From Sarcina sp. DSM 11001 (GTDB lineage Bacteria > Bacillota > Clostridia > Lachnospirales > Lachnospiraceae), in contig NZ_FNFZ01000011.1 of the NCBI RefSeq assembly GCF_900101015.1, positions 62,001 to 126,000 on the forward strand: 64,000 bases of DNA, written 5' to 3'. The notes below the pieces were generated by a model. That model did no database searches and was not told where the DNA came from. It saw nothing but the letters and a program-made list of their open reading frames with translations. The position numbers were made by a program, and so were the translations under genes. Below, piece after piece: positions 16,563 through 25,498 of this stretch. The stretch's first letter is position 1, and each line of letters starts with the position of its first letter.

Positions 16563-17508
16563 AGGATGCCGTACGATCGGGATCAGCGGGCATGAGAATC
16601 CGGACGGAGACTGCGCCGGGGCCTGCCTCGCCATGGCCCTTTTTCTGAAAAAAGCCATGCCGGAGGCCAGGACAGACGTTTTTCTGGAGGAACTCAGACC
16701 GGAGCTGTACAGAAATATCCCCGGGGCGGAGAAGGTAAAGACGGATTTTACCAGCGATGTGGACAGCTACGATGCCTTTATCGTGCTTGACTCCGCCTGC
16801 GACCGCATCGCGGGAGCCGGGGATATGTTTCTCAGAGCCGCAAAAACGATCAATATAGACCACCATATCAGCAATCCCGGTTCCGCCATGGTCAATTATA
16901 TTAATGGAGGATCCAGCAGTGCCTGTGAACTGGTCTATGAGGTCATCGATCAGGACTTACTGGACAGGGAGATCGCCCAGGCTCTCTATACCGGCATGGT
17001 GACAGACACAGGCTGCTTCCGCTTTTCGAATACATCGCAAAAGACCATGGAAACAGCTGGAAAACTCATCAGTTTCGGCTTTGACTTCCCCAGGATCGTC
17101 CGCGAGGTCTATTTTGAAAAGACATGGATCCAGCAGAAGGTTCTCGGGAAAGCCCTGATGAAAAGCAAAAGTATGCTCGGGGGACGATGTATCGTCAGCC
17201 GGCTGAACCAGGAGTGCATCAGGTCCCTGGGAGGCGTCGGGAAAGATGTCGAAGGGATCGTCAGCGCCCTGGTGTCCACGACCGGGGCGGACTGCTCAAT
17301 TTTTGCCCATGAGAGACCTTCCGGAGAGTGGCGTGTGAGCCTGCGCTCCAACCAGTATGTCAACGTAGCGGCGATCGCGGAGGTTTACGGCGGAGGCGGT
17401 CATATCCGCGCCAGCGGCTGTACGATCGGAACTGACCGGGATATCACTTTCTGCCTGATGAAAATGGTCGAAATGGCCGGTGAACAGCTCAAAGCCATGG
17501 AGGCCTGA
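16540..17508 (+). CDS. nrnA: DHH/DHHA1 phosphoesterase (NrnA-like nanoRNase)
   Basis: A 322-residue DHH-family protein, the kind that degrades short oligoribonucleotides and, in some members, pAp. Motif I is GHENPDGDCAGA near residues 16-27, and the DHH signature is IDHHIS at about residue 105. The C-terminal DHHA1 domain has VYGGGGHIRASGCT, which contacts substrate. The start at ATG 16540 is just after GGAGG and overlaps rbfA by 23 bases; longer starts would read rbfA out of frame. The rbfA-nrnA-truB-ribF order is typical of Firmicutes. Confidence 0.92.
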   Translation: MRILDELKGCRTIGISGHENPDGDCAGACLAMALFLKKAMPEARTDVFLEELRPELYRNIPGAEKVKTDFTSDVDSYDAFIVLDSACDRIAGAGDMFLRAAKTINIDHHISNPGSAMVNYINGGSSSACELVYEVIDQDLLDREIAQALYTGMVTDTGCFRFSNTSQKTMETAGKLISFGFDFPRIVREVYFEKTWIQQKVLGKALMKSKSMLGGRCIVSRLNQECIRSLGGVGKDVEGIVSALVSTTGADCSIFAHERPSGEWRVSLRSNQYVNVAAIAEVYGGGGHIRASGCTIGTDRDITFCLMKMVEMAGEQLKAMEA

Positions 17509-17553
17509 TTTATACATTACATTTTTAACCATTACATTTAAGAAAGGTTGAAT

Positions 17554-18624
17554 ATGCATCATGGAATGCTGACGATCTATAAAGAGGCCGGATATACCTC
17601 GAGCGATGCGGTCGCCCGTCTCCGCGGGATCCTGCGGATGAGAAAGATCGGTCACACCGGGACCCTGGATCCGGACGCTCAGGGCGTCCTTCCCATGTGC
17701 CTGGGCAATGCTACCCGTATCTGTGAGCTGATCGCCGACCGGGAAAAGGAATATGTCGCCGTGATGAGACTGGGTATAAAGACTGATACCCAGGACATGA
17801 GCGGGAATGTCCTTTTCAGGATGGAAGACGATGAGATGCTTTCCCGGCTGAGTACGGAGGAACGGATCCGGTCCGCCGCCGCTTCTTTTGTCGGAGAGAT
17901 CGATCAGGTCCCGCCGATGTATTCGGCGGTCAAGATCAACGGAAAACGTCTGTATGACATGGCTCGCAAGGGGATCACGGTGGAGAGGAAGCCCAGGCGG
18001 ATCACCATCTACTCGATCCGGGTGGAAAAGATAGAGCCTCCGCTGGTCACCATGCGGATCTGCTGTTCCAAAGGGACCTATATCCGCACCCTCTGTGAAG
18101 ATATCGGGGAGGCCCTGGGAACAGGAGCTGCCATGCAGTCTCTTCTCCGCACCCGGGTCGGACAGTTTTTCCTGGGAGAGGCCAGGACGCTTGATGAAGT
18201 CGAGCGGATCGCGAAGACCTCGCCGGAAGAGCTCCCCCTCCTGATCCGCCCTGTGGACAGCTTTTTTGAGGACCTCCCCGCCGGTATTTGCGCGGCAGAT
18301 GCCCTGAGGCTCCTGAAAAACGGCAATCCCCTCACGACGGAAGACCTGAGTTTTCCGGGGTCCTCTTCTGACCCTCTGGTTCAGACCGGGGCCAGTCGGG
18401 AGAGTCAGGACAGGACCGGAGCCGGGCAGACGGAGAATGGTTTTTCTACAGCAGAGAGGTCTGCTTCGGGAGAGATCCCTCCGCGGGCACCCCTTCCGGG
18501 GCTGAATCCGGCGGACAAAGTGATCCGCGTCTATGACGACAGAGGCGTATTTTACGGTCTTTATGTCAAAAAACAAAGGCAGAACCGCTTTACCGCATAC
18601 AAAATGTTTCTGCCGGAAGGATAA
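17554..18624 (+). CDS. truB: tRNA pseudouridine(55) synthase with an insertion
   Basis: TruB converts U55 of tRNAs to pseudouridine. The catalytic Asp is residue 39 in KIGHTGTLDPDAQGVLP, and the other motifs (VPPMYSAVKINGKRLYDMAR, then CSKGTYIRTL) are intact. At 356 residues it exceeds the usual 290-310. The excess is a Ser/Gly/Glu-rich stretch, about residues 267-317, set inside the C-terminal PUA-like region, after which the fold resumes at VIRVYDDRGVFYGLY. ATG 17554 follows AGAAAGG by six bases. Confidence 0.95.
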   Translation: MHHGMLTIYKEAGYTSSDAVARLRGILRMRKIGHTGTLDPDAQGVLPMCLGNATRICELIADREKEYVAVMRLGIKTDTQDMSGNVLFRMEDDEMLSRLSTEERIRSAAASFVGEIDQVPPMYSAVKINGKRLYDMARKGITVERKPRRITIYSIRVEKIEPPLVTMRICCSKGTYIRTLCEDIGEALGTGAAMQSLLRTRVGQFFLGEARTLDEVERIAKTSPEELPLLIRPVDSFFEDLPAGICAADALRLLKNGNPLTTEDLSFPGSSSDPLVQTGASRESQDRTGAGQTENGFSTAERSASGEIPPRAPLPGLNPADKVIRVYDDRGVFYGLYVKKQRQNRFTAYKMFLPEG

Positions 18625-18673
18625 GATAATAAGGATAATGATAAAGGGAAGCATAATTCCTTATATGATTCCC

Positions 18674-18748
18674 TGAACAATACAATTCCCTGAACAATAC
18701 AATTTCCTGAACAGTGCAATTCATTGAACAGGACATTTCATAAACAGG
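18674..18748 (+). repeat. 17-bp tandem array upstream of ribF
   Basis: TGAACAATACAATTCCC-type units start at 18674, 18691, 18708 and 18725, with a weaker one at 18741. The array fills the truB-ribF spacer and ends near the ribF start. Confidence 0.9.
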
Positions 18749-18773
18749 ACAGACAGGTTCGGACAGGTTTTCT

Positions 18774-19694
18774 ATGCAGATAATCAGAGATACGACAGAT
18801 TTTGTAAGTCCGGGAGAGACAGCGGTTTCGATCGGAAAATTTGACGGGGTCCATCTGGGCCACCGCAGGCTTCTGGAAGAGCTCATTGATCAGAAAGAAA
18901 AAGGACTTCTGGCTACAGTGTTCACTTTCGATCCTTATCCCGAGGTCTTTTTTGGATATGGTTCGAAACAGATGCTTACGACCCTTGAGGAGAAGGAGCA
19001 GATTTTTGAGAAGATGGGGATCGACATTCTTGTGGAATTTCCCTTCAATGCCGTCTCTGCCGCCACGCCCTCGAGGGAGTTTGTGACCAGGTTTCTGTGC
19101 AGCCATCTGCGCGCCAGGTTCATAGCGGCGGGTCCCGATCTCTCTTTCGGAGACCACGGAAGCGGCAATTTCAGCCTTCTCGAGGAGCTTGCTCCGGAGT
19201 ATGGTTTTACCGCGAAGAAGATCGAAAAGGTCATCATGGATGAGAACATCATCAGTTCCACCCTGATCCGCCGTCTTATCAGCACCGGAGAAGTCACTAC
19301 GGCGGCCAGGTATCTCGGCGAACCTTATATGGTGCGCGGGAGGATCGTGCACGGCAAGGCCCTCGGACGGAGGATCGGGATCCCGACCCTCAACCAGGTA
19401 CCGCCGGAAGATAAGCTCCTGCCGCCCTTCGGGGTCTATTATTCCGATGTCCTGATCGGGGAGAAAAAGTACTGCGGAATGACCAATATCGGCATCAAGC
19501 CTACAGTCTCGGAGGAAAAACGTGTCACGGTGGAGACCTACCTGTACGATTTCAGGGACGATATTTACGGAGAGACCGCCACTGTCCAGCTTTTGACCCA
19601 CAGACGTCCGGAGATGAAGTTCGGGTCTCTGGAGGAACTCAAGAAGACCATGGAGCAGGATATCCAGGCGGGCAGGGTCTACCACGGAATCTGA
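18774..19694 (+). CDS. ribF: Bifunctional riboflavin kinase / FAD synthetase
   Basis: The enzyme phosphorylates riboflavin to FMN and adenylylates FMN to FAD. The N-terminal nucleotidyltransferase domain has GKFDGVHLGH at residues 21-30 and the ISSTLIRRLI motif (ST-IR) near residue 162. The C-terminal riboflavin kinase domain begins at PYMVRGRIVHGKALGRRIG and includes the G-x-P-T loop GIPTLN. The 306-residue length fits the family. No strong SD is visible before ATG 18774; AGACAGG-like sequence nearby is weak. It follows truB and precedes rpsO, as in many Gram-positives. Confidence 0.95.
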   Translation: MQIIRDTTDFVSPGETAVSIGKFDGVHLGHRRLLEELIDQKEKGLLATVFTFDPYPEVFFGYGSKQMLTTLEEKEQIFEKMGIDILVEFPFNAVSAATPSREFVTRFLCSHLRARFIAAGPDLSFGDHGSGNFSLLEELAPEYGFTAKKIEKVIMDENIISSTLIRRLISTGEVTTAARYLGEPYMVRGRIVHGKALGRRIGIPTLNQVPPEDKLLPPFGVYYSDVLIGEKKYCGMTNIGIKPTVSEEKRVTVETYLYDFRDDIYGETATVQLLTHRRPEMKFGSLEELKKTMEQDIQAGRVYHGI

Positions 19695-19722
19695 GGTGCC
19701 GGCAGATTTTTTCAGATTTTTC

Positions 19723-19751
19723 TTTACACTTTCTGTCTGCTGTGCTATTAT
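19723..19751 (+). promoter_or_regulatory. Promoter of rpsO
   Basis: TTTACA (19723-19728) and TATTAT (19746-19751) are separated by 17 bases, just after ribF. The roughly 110-base leader before rpsO contains GC-rich inverted segments and could bind S15 for feedback control, as known for rpsO leaders in several bacteria; I could not fold it reliably. Confidence 0.6.
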
Positions 19752-19867
19752 ATATTGGTTCGTGCGTCAATATACACGGACAGGAAACTATATACCGATG
19801 CTTTGCGGATGGGTACTCCGTCCTCCGCGCGGCATCCGGTGAATGAACAAAACAGGAGGAATAACAA

Positions 19868-20134
19868 ATGATTTCTAAAGAAAAGAAAACCGCGATCATG
19901 CAGGAATATGCCCGTAAGGAAGGCGATACCGGCTCACCCGAAGTCCAGATCGCTGTTCTGACAGAGCGCATCCGTGAGCTCACCGAGCACATCAAGAAGC
20001 ATCCGAAGGATCATCATTCGGGCCGCGGCCTTCAGAAGATGGTCGGTAAGCGCAGAGGCCTTCTCGATTATGTCAAGAAGAACAACATCGAGGAGTATCG
20101 TGCACTGATCAAGAGGCTCGGCATCAGAAAGTGA
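19868..20134 (+). CDS. rpsO: Small ribosomal subunit protein S15
   Basis: S15 is a primary 16S rRNA-binding protein of the 30S platform. The 88-residue sequence has the family pattern: [20 protein letters not shown] near the start, the central motif [14 protein letters not shown]-like (here [14 protein letters not shown]), and [21 protein letters not shown] sits about seven bases before the ATG. It has its own promoter and is followed by pnp, a very widespread pair. Confidence 0.97.
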   Translation: MISKEKKTAIMQEYARKEGDTGSPEVQIAVLTERIRELTEHIKKHPKDHHSGRGLQKMVGKRRGLLDYVKKNNIEEYRALIKRLGIRK

Positions 20135-20266
20135 TTCGATGCATGCCTGCATCCTGCTGCTTATAGGGAGATCGGTTCCCGTTATGTAAGCAGGAAGAGG
20201 ATGACGCATGATATGCCTGTAACGATCGGAACAGTTGCATGATCATTTGCGAACAGTTCCATAGGG

Positions 20267-20302
20267 CGGCAGGAGCCGGCAGTCCGGTTCCTGCCGCTTT
20301 TC
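20267..20302 (+). terminator. Hairpin between rpsO and pnp
   Basis: CGGCAGGAGCCGG (20267-20279) pairs with CCGGTTCCTGCCG (20284-20296), with one G-U pair, followed by CTTTTC. It may partly terminate the rpsO transcript or form the processed leader that controls pnp in other bacteria. An A/G-rich stretch of AAGAAG repeats follows, up to the pnp SD. Confidence 0.6.
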
Positions 20303-20382
20303 ACAGGTTTCCTTAGGTTTTCAAAAACCAAAAGAAGAAGAGAAGAAGCGAAGAAGCGACAAGAAGCGTAAGGAGAAGAAAC

Positions 20383-22509
20383 ATGTACAAAACTTATTCA
20401 CTGGAAGTCGGCGGACGCACGCTGAGCGTCGATATCGGCAGGATCGGCAAACAGGCCGGCGGCTGCGCGTTCATGCATTACGGCGACACGACTGTGGCCT
20501 GCTTTGCAACGGCTTCCGAGAAGCCCCGCGACGGGATCGACTTTTTCCCGCTGAGCGTGGAGTATACTGAGAAATATTATTCTGTCGGCAAGATGCCCGG
20601 CGGTTTCAATAAGCGCGAGGGAAGGCCCAGCGAGAACGCTGTCCTGACCAGCCGTGTCATCGACCGTCCCATGCGTCCGCTGTTCCCCAAGGATATGCGC
20701 AATGACGTCACTCTCGAGTGCCTGGTCATGAGCGTGGATCCCGCCTGCAGGCCCGAGCTGGTCGGCATGCTGGGCGCAGCGATCGCCACCGCGATCTCCG
20801 ACATTCCTTTTGACGGCCCTGTTGCCATGACCCAGATCGGTATGGTGGGCGGCGAACCCGTCATCAACCCCTCCCAGGAGCAGTGGGACAAGGGTGACCT
20901 GCGTCTGACTGTTGCCTCCAGAGAGGACAAGGTCATGATGATCGAGGCTGGCGCCAACGAGATCCCCGACGAGGAGATGATCCGCTGCATCTATATCGCT
21001 GATGAGCAGAACAAAAAGATCATCGAGTGGATCAAGGGCATCGTCGCCGAGTGCGGTAAAGAGAAGCGTGCTTATGAGAGCTGCGCGATCCCTGAGGAAC
21101 TCTTTGCTGCCATCAAGGAGATCGTGCCTCCCGCCCACATGGAGGAAGCGGTCTTCACAGACGACAAGCAGGTCCGCGAGGGCAATGTCTCCGTTTTCAA
21201 GGAGAAGCTCCGCGAGGCATTTGCCGATAACGAGGAGTGGCTTGCCATCCTCGACGAGGCAGTCTACCAGTATGAGAAGAAGACTGTCCGCAAGATGATC
21301 CTCAAGGACAACAAGCGCCCTGACGGCCGCGCACTGGACCAGATCCGTCCCCTCGCCGCCGAGGTCGACATCATCCCGCGCGTCCACGGCTCCGCCATGT
21401 TCACCCGCGGCCAGACCCAGATCTGCGATGTGGTCACTCTCGCTCCCCTTTCTGACGCGCAGCGCGTCGAGGGCCTTGACCCCAACATCACAGAGAAGCG
21501 CTATGTCCACCACTACAATTTCCCGTCCTACTCTGTAGGCGAGACCAGGGTCTCCAGAGGACCCGGCCGCCGCGAGATCGGTCACGGTGCCCTGGCTGAG
21601 CGCGCGCTCATGCCTGTGCTGCCCTCCATCGACGAGTTCCCCTATGCGATCCGCGCGGTCTCCGAGACCTTCGAATCCAACGGATCCACTTCCATGGCTT
21701 CGACCTGCGCGTCCTGCATGGCCCTGATGGCAGCAGGTGTCCCGATCAAAAAGCCCGTCGCCGGCATCAGCTGCGGTCTGGTCACAGGCGAGACCGACGA
21801 TGATTTTGTTCTCCTCACCGACATCCAGGGCCTCGAGGACTTCTTTGGCGACATGGATTTCAAGGTGACCGGCACAAAGGACGGCATCACCGCGATCCAG
21901 ATGGATATCAAGATCCACGGCCTGACAAAGGATATCGTGACCGGCGCGATCGCCCGCTGCCGTGAGGCAAGAAACTTCATCATGGACGGCGTCATGCACG
22001 ATGCCATCGAGGCACCTCGTCCTACTGTCAACGAATACGCACCGAAGATCGACTTCATGCAGATCGATCCCGAGAAGATCGGCGATGTTGTCGGCCAGCG
22101 CGGCAAGACCATCAACGAGATCATCAAGCGCACCGGTGTCCAGATCGACATCAATGACGACGGCAGCGTCTCCATCTGCGGCAGTGAGCAGAAGGGCATG
22201 GACGAAGCCAAGCGCATGATCGAGATCATCACATCTGAATTTGAAGAAGGCCAGATCCTGGAAGGCGTTGTCGTCAGCATCAAGGAATTCGGCGCCTTCA
22301 TCGAGTTTGCACCCGGCAAAGAGGGTATGGTGCATATCTCCAAGATCGCTCCTCACCGCATTGAGCATGTGGAAGACGTCCTCACCCTTGGTGACAAGGT
22401 GCGCGTCGTCTGCCTCGGCAAGGACCGCATGGGCAGGCTCTCCTTCTCCATCAAGGACGCTCAGAAACCTGCCGGAGGAAACGGCGGCAGGCGCGGCAGG
22501 AGGTCCTGA
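20383..22509 (+). CDS. pnp: Polynucleotide phosphorylase
   Basis: PNPase is a phosphorolytic 3'-5' exoribonuclease central to RNA turnover. The 708-residue protein holds two RNase PH-like domains, the first with YYSVGKMPGGFNKREGRPSE and the second with HYNFPSYSVGETRVSRGPGR and then EIGHGALAERAL. They are joined by an alpha-helical linker. A KH domain follows (IGDVVGQRGKTINEIIKRTG), then an S1 domain (GAFIEFAPGKEGMVHIS). Length and order match the family. AGGAGAAGA lies right before the ATG. It follows rpsO as in most bacteria. Confidence 0.98.
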   Translation: MYKTYSLEVGGRTLSVDIGRIGKQAGGCAFMHYGDTTVACFATASEKPRDGIDFFPLSVEYTEKYYSVGKMPGGFNKREGRPSENAVLTSRVIDRPMRPLFPKDMRNDVTLECLVMSVDPACRPELVGMLGAAIATAISDIPFDGPVAMTQIGMVGGEPVINPSQEQWDKGDLRLTVASREDKVMMIEAGANEIPDEEMIRCIYIADEQNKKIIEWIKGIVAECGKEKRAYESCAIPEELFAAIKEIVPPAHMEEAVFTDDKQVREGNVSVFKEKLREAFADNEEWLAILDEAVYQYEKKTVRKMILKDNKRPDGRALDQIRPLAAEVDIIPRVHGSAMFTRGQTQICDVVTLAPLSDAQRVEGLDPNITEKRYVHHYNFPSYSVGETRVSRGPGRREIGHGALAERALMPVLPSIDEFPYAIRAVSETFESNGSTSMASTCASCMALMAAGVPIKKPVAGISCGLVTGETDDDFVLLTDIQGLEDFFGDMDFKVTGTKDGITAIQMDIKIHGLTKDIVTGAIARCREARNFIMDGVMHDAIEAPRPTVNEYAPKIDFMQIDPEKIGDVVGQRGKTINEIIKRTGVQIDINDDGSVSICGSEQKGMDEAKRMIEIITSEFEEGQILEGVVVSIKEFGAFIEFAPGKEGMVHISKIAPHRIEHVEDVLTLGDKVRVVCLGKDRMGRLSFSIKDAQKPAGGNGGRRGRRS

Positions 22510-22619
22510 GTTACAATACGATAACAAACCAAACAATACGATCACATACAGAAACGCGGATGCGGAACGGGATCTTCTGCGGAAGACTTCCTGCCCGCAT
22601 CCAACGTTCTATGTCAATG

Positions 22620-22650
22620 AAAAGGCAGCTCCGTGGAACTGCCTTTTCGT
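22620..22650 (+). terminator. Intrinsic terminator after pnp
   Basis: AAAAGGCAG (22620-22628) pairs with CTGCCTTTT (22639-22647) around a short loop that can pair further. The T-rich right arm gives terminator character. It lies about 70 bases before the prfC start. Confidence 0.75.
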
Positions 22651-22716
22651 GTGGCATGGAACAGGGAGGTTCTGTGTTCCCTGCCTGGACAGAAAAACGA
22701 AAAAAGGATTTGTAAT

Positions 22717-24309
22717 ATGGCTTCAATAAAAGAGGAAGTAGCGCGGCGGCGCACCTTTGCCATCATTTCGCACCCTGATGCCGGCAAGACGACCCTGACG
22801 GAGAAATTCCTTCTCTATGGAGGGGCCATCAATCTCGCGGGAAGCGTAAAGGGCAAGGCGACCGCCCGCCATGCAGTCTCCGACTGGATGGAGATTGAAA
22901 AACAGAGGGGAATCTCGGTCACGAGCAGCGTCCTGCAGTTTGAGTACGGCGGATGCTGTGTCAATCTGCTGGATACACCCGGCCACCAGGACTTTTCCGA
23001 GGATACCTACCGCACACTGATGGCTGCGGACTCCGCTGTCATGGTCATCGATGCGTCCAAGGGCGTAGAGGCCCAGACCAGGAAGCTGTTCCAGGTCTGT
23101 ACCATGCGCCACATCCCGATCTTTACCTTCATCAACAAGATGGACAGGGATGCCCTGGATACCTTTGACCTGCTCGATGATATTGAAAAAAATCTCGGGA
23201 TCGACACCTGTCCGATGAACTGGCCGATCGGGTCCGGAAAAGCCTTCCGCGGTGTTTATGAGCGGGAGACCGGCGAGGTCATTCTCTACTCCGATACGGA
23301 GAAGGGGACGAAGGAAGGTAAGCAGGAGCGCATCCCCCTGTCGGATGAGGACAGGATCCTGAACGCTATAGGAGAAGACGCTTTCGAGACTCTCTCGGGA
23401 GAAGTGGAGCTCCTGGACGGGGCAAGTGCGGCCTTTGATCTGGAGGCAGTCCGGGCGGGAATGCTGACACCTGTCTTTTTCGGATCCGCCCTCAATAATT
23501 TCGGCGTTGAGATCTTCCTGCAGAACTTCCTTACCATGGCTCTGCCTCCTTCAGCCAGAAGCTCTGACCAGGGGATGATCGATCCCGTGGAAGAGGGCTT
23601 CTCCGCCTTTGTGTTCAAGATCCAGGCCAATATGAACAAGGCCCACAGGGACAGGATTGCCTTTATGAGGATCTGTTCCGGCCGGTACGAGATCGGCATG
23701 GAGGTCAGACACGTGCAGTCCGGCAGGGTGCAGCGCCTTTCACAGCCCCAGCAGCTCATGGCCAGCGATCGCAAGATCCTCGATGAGGCCTATGCCGGGG
23801 ATATCATCGGCGTCTTTGATCCGGGCCTGTATTCCATCGGAGATACCTTCTGCATGCCCAAACGCAGTTTCCGTTACGAGGGGATTCCCACCTTTGCGCC
23901 GGAGCACTTTGCCCGCGTCCGCCAGGTCGACACCATGAAGCGCGACCAGTTTGTCAAGGGCATCACCCAGATCGCCCAGGAGGGCGCGATCCAGATCTTC
24001 CAGGAGTACAACACAGGTATGGAGGAGATCATCTGCGGTGTCGTCGGCATGCTGCAGTTCGACGTCCTCAAATTCCGCTTAAAGAGCGAGTACAATGTTG
24101 AAATACTACTGGATACACTTCCCTATGAGCACATCCGCTGGATCGTGAACAAGGATATTGATGTCATGAAGATCACGGGCACGACAGATATGAAGAGGAT
24201 CAGAGACCTGAAGGGCAACCCTCTGCTGCTGTTCATCAACCCCTGGTCTGTCGGAATGGTCCTGGACCGCAACGAAGGGCTGCAGCTGGAGAATTTCTCC
24301 CGCAACTGA
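22717..24309 (+). CDS. prfC: Peptide chain release factor 3
   Basis: RF3 is a GTPase that recycles RF1/RF2 after peptide release. The 530-residue protein has the G motifs ISHPDAGKTTLTEK (G1), DTPGHQDFSEDTYR (G3) and INKMDRD (G4), and the RF3-specific region with KGITQIAQEGAIQIFQE and GVVGMLQFDVLKFRLKSEY. The start MASIKEEVARRRTF at 22717 is preceded by AAAAAGGA; an in-frame start at 22633 would read through the pnp terminator and is rejected. It appears to be a single-gene unit. Confidence 0.96.
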   Translation: MASIKEEVARRRTFAIISHPDAGKTTLTEKFLLYGGAINLAGSVKGKATARHAVSDWMEIEKQRGISVTSSVLQFEYGGCCVNLLDTPGHQDFSEDTYRTLMAADSAVMVIDASKGVEAQTRKLFQVCTMRHIPIFTFINKMDRDALDTFDLLDDIEKNLGIDTCPMNWPIGSGKAFRGVYERETGEVILYSDTEKGTKEGKQERIPLSDEDRILNAIGEDAFETLSGEVELLDGASAAFDLEAVRAGMLTPVFFGSALNNFGVEIFLQNFLTMALPPSARSSDQGMIDPVEEGFSAFVFKIQANMNKAHRDRIAFMRICSGRYEIGMEVRHVQSGRVQRLSQPQQLMASDRKILDEAYAGDIIGVFDPGLYSIGDTFCMPKRSFRYEGIPTFAPEHFARVRQVDTMKRDQFVKGITQIAQEGAIQIFQEYNTGMEEIICGVVGMLQFDVLKFRLKSEYNVEILLDTLPYEHIRWIVNKDIDVMKITGTTDMKRIRDLKGNPLLLFINPWSVGMVLDRNEGLQLENFSRN

Positions 24310-24438
24310 GAAATGTCCGCGCGGAAGTCCCTGTATTGCGGCACAATGATTCCGCCCTTGAGGGAGCGTGGGAAGAATAGTTGAACTTTATTTCACAGCC
24401 TCTTTTATCCTATGCAAATTGAGGGAATTCTGTTACAA

Positions 24439-24444
24439 TATAAT
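24439..24444 (+). promoter_or_regulatory. Candidate -10 box before the Asp23 gene
   Basis: A perfect TATAAT, preceded by TTACAA, lies about 130 bases before the Asp23 gene. The -35 partner is unclear: TTGAGG is present but only 14 bases upstream. It is the likely promoter region for the Asp23-nusB-xseA block. The rest of the 24310-24573 spacer shows no gene. Confidence 0.4.
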
Positions 24445-24573
24445 TTGTTCGACAGCATCTGCCGTGGATCACAAAAATCTGCGGATGCTGGTCAGACTGG
24501 CAGGCTGTATTTGTGTTTGAGGAATGCGGCACCAGGTACACGGAACTGGTTTTGCCGGCGTGGAGGATTTTAT

Positions 24574-24939
24574 ATGGCACAGGATAAGATTGTTAACACA
24601 GTGGCAGATATCGGAACAGTCAAGATCGCGGACGATGTCGTGGCGATGATCGCGGCGTTTGCTGCCCTCGATGTAGAGGGAGTCGCCTGTATGCCCGGTG
24701 AAGTCACACGCGAAATGATCAGCAAAGGCGGTATGAAAAAGATCGCCAAGAGCGTCAAGGTCGATGTGACGAGAGAAGGGGTCAGGGCTGATCTCTCCAT
24801 CATAATGGAATACGGATACAACATTCCCGCGACAAGCAGCCGGGTACAGAAAAGGGTCAAAAACGCGATCGAGGAGATGACGGGACTTGCCGTGATCGAC
24901 GTGGATATCCATATCTCCGGGATCTCCATCCCGGAATAA
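24574..24939 (+). CDS. Asp23/Gls24-family envelope stress protein (YqhY-like)
   Basis: A 121-residue Asp23 (DUF322) protein with the family pattern VADIGTVKIADDVVAMIAAF at the N-terminus and GVRADLSIIMEYGYNIPAT in the middle. Related YqhY genes in Firmicutes sit beside nusB and have been linked to fatty-acid synthesis or envelope homeostasis; the exact role here is inferred. The start at MAQDKI follows GGAGGA (24562-24567) by six bases. The longer in-frame start lacks an SD and overlaps the promoter region. It begins the conserved block through recN. Confidence 0.9.
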   Translation: MAQDKIVNTVADIGTVKIADDVVAMIAAFAALDVEGVACMPGEVTREMISKGGMKKIAKSVKVDVTREGVRADLSIIMEYGYNIPATSSRVQKRVKNAIEEMTGLAVIDVDIHISGISIPE

Positions 24940-25002
24940 GACCGGAGCATCCGGCCGTGATCACAGGTCCGGGAAAGACATCGGGAGGCCACAGGCACAG
25001 AT

Positions 25003-25488
25003 ATGAAGCAGAGAGCATTTAAGGAACAGGTATTCAAGCTCCTTTTCAGAGCGGATTTTAATACAAAGGAAGAACTGCTGGAGCAGGTCCCGATCTATTT
25101 TGAGAGCGGGGATCTGACTGTCGTGCCTGAGGACCGCGCCAGGATCGAAGAGAGACTGCGCGCCATCCTGGACAGGCTCCCTGAGATCGACCAGCAGATC
25201 GCCGGCAGGCTCAAAAACTGGAGACCGGAGAGGATCGGCAAGGTGGAGCGCACTGTGCTCCGCATGACAGTTTATGAACTTCAGACAGACACCGGGACTC
25301 CGACTGCCGTCGTGATCAATGACGCCATCGAGCTGGCCAGAAAGTTCGGCCAGGACGGCGCCGGCCAGTTTGTCAACGGAGTGCTGGCTGCCTTTGTTCC
25401 CTCGAATAATAAACCCGGCACTGCTAAAGCTGATACTGAAAAACCTGAAACTGAAAAATCTGAAACTGAAAAACCCGAAAAATCCTGA
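25003..25488 (+). CDS. nusB: Transcription antitermination factor NusB with a repeat tail
   Basis: NusB binds boxA RNA with S10 during rRNA antitermination. The 161-residue sequence has the all-helical fold with AFKEQVFKLLFRADF at the start and the diagnostic VLRMTVYEL plus VVINDAIELARKFGQDGAGQ. After FVNGVLAAF the family normally ends; here a short tail of 5-residue units (PETEK/SETEK) follows, encoded by 15-bp repeats that run up to the stop codon. folD, often next to nusB in Bacillus, is absent; xseA follows 10 bases later. Confidence 0.95.
   Translation: MKQRAFKEQVFKLLFRADFNTKEELLEQVPIYFESGDLTVVPEDRARIEERLRAILDRLPEIDQQIAGRLKNWRPERIGKVERTVLRMTVYELQTDTGTPTAVVINDAIELARKFGQDGAGQFVNGVLAAFVPSNNKPGTAKADTEKPETEKSETEKPEKS
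25432..25485 (+). repeat. 15-bp in-frame repeats at the nusB 3' end
   Basis: Units GAAACTGAAAAATCT and close variants start at 25432, 25447 and 25462, with a partial copy at 25477. They encode the PETEK-like tail and stop directly at the TGA. Confidence 0.9.
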
Positions 25489-25498
25489 GGCAGACAAA

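Noticed and set aside
20398-22545. Minus-strand open frame of 715 codons opposite pnp
   Set aside because: It is antisense to PNPase with no domain and no SD.
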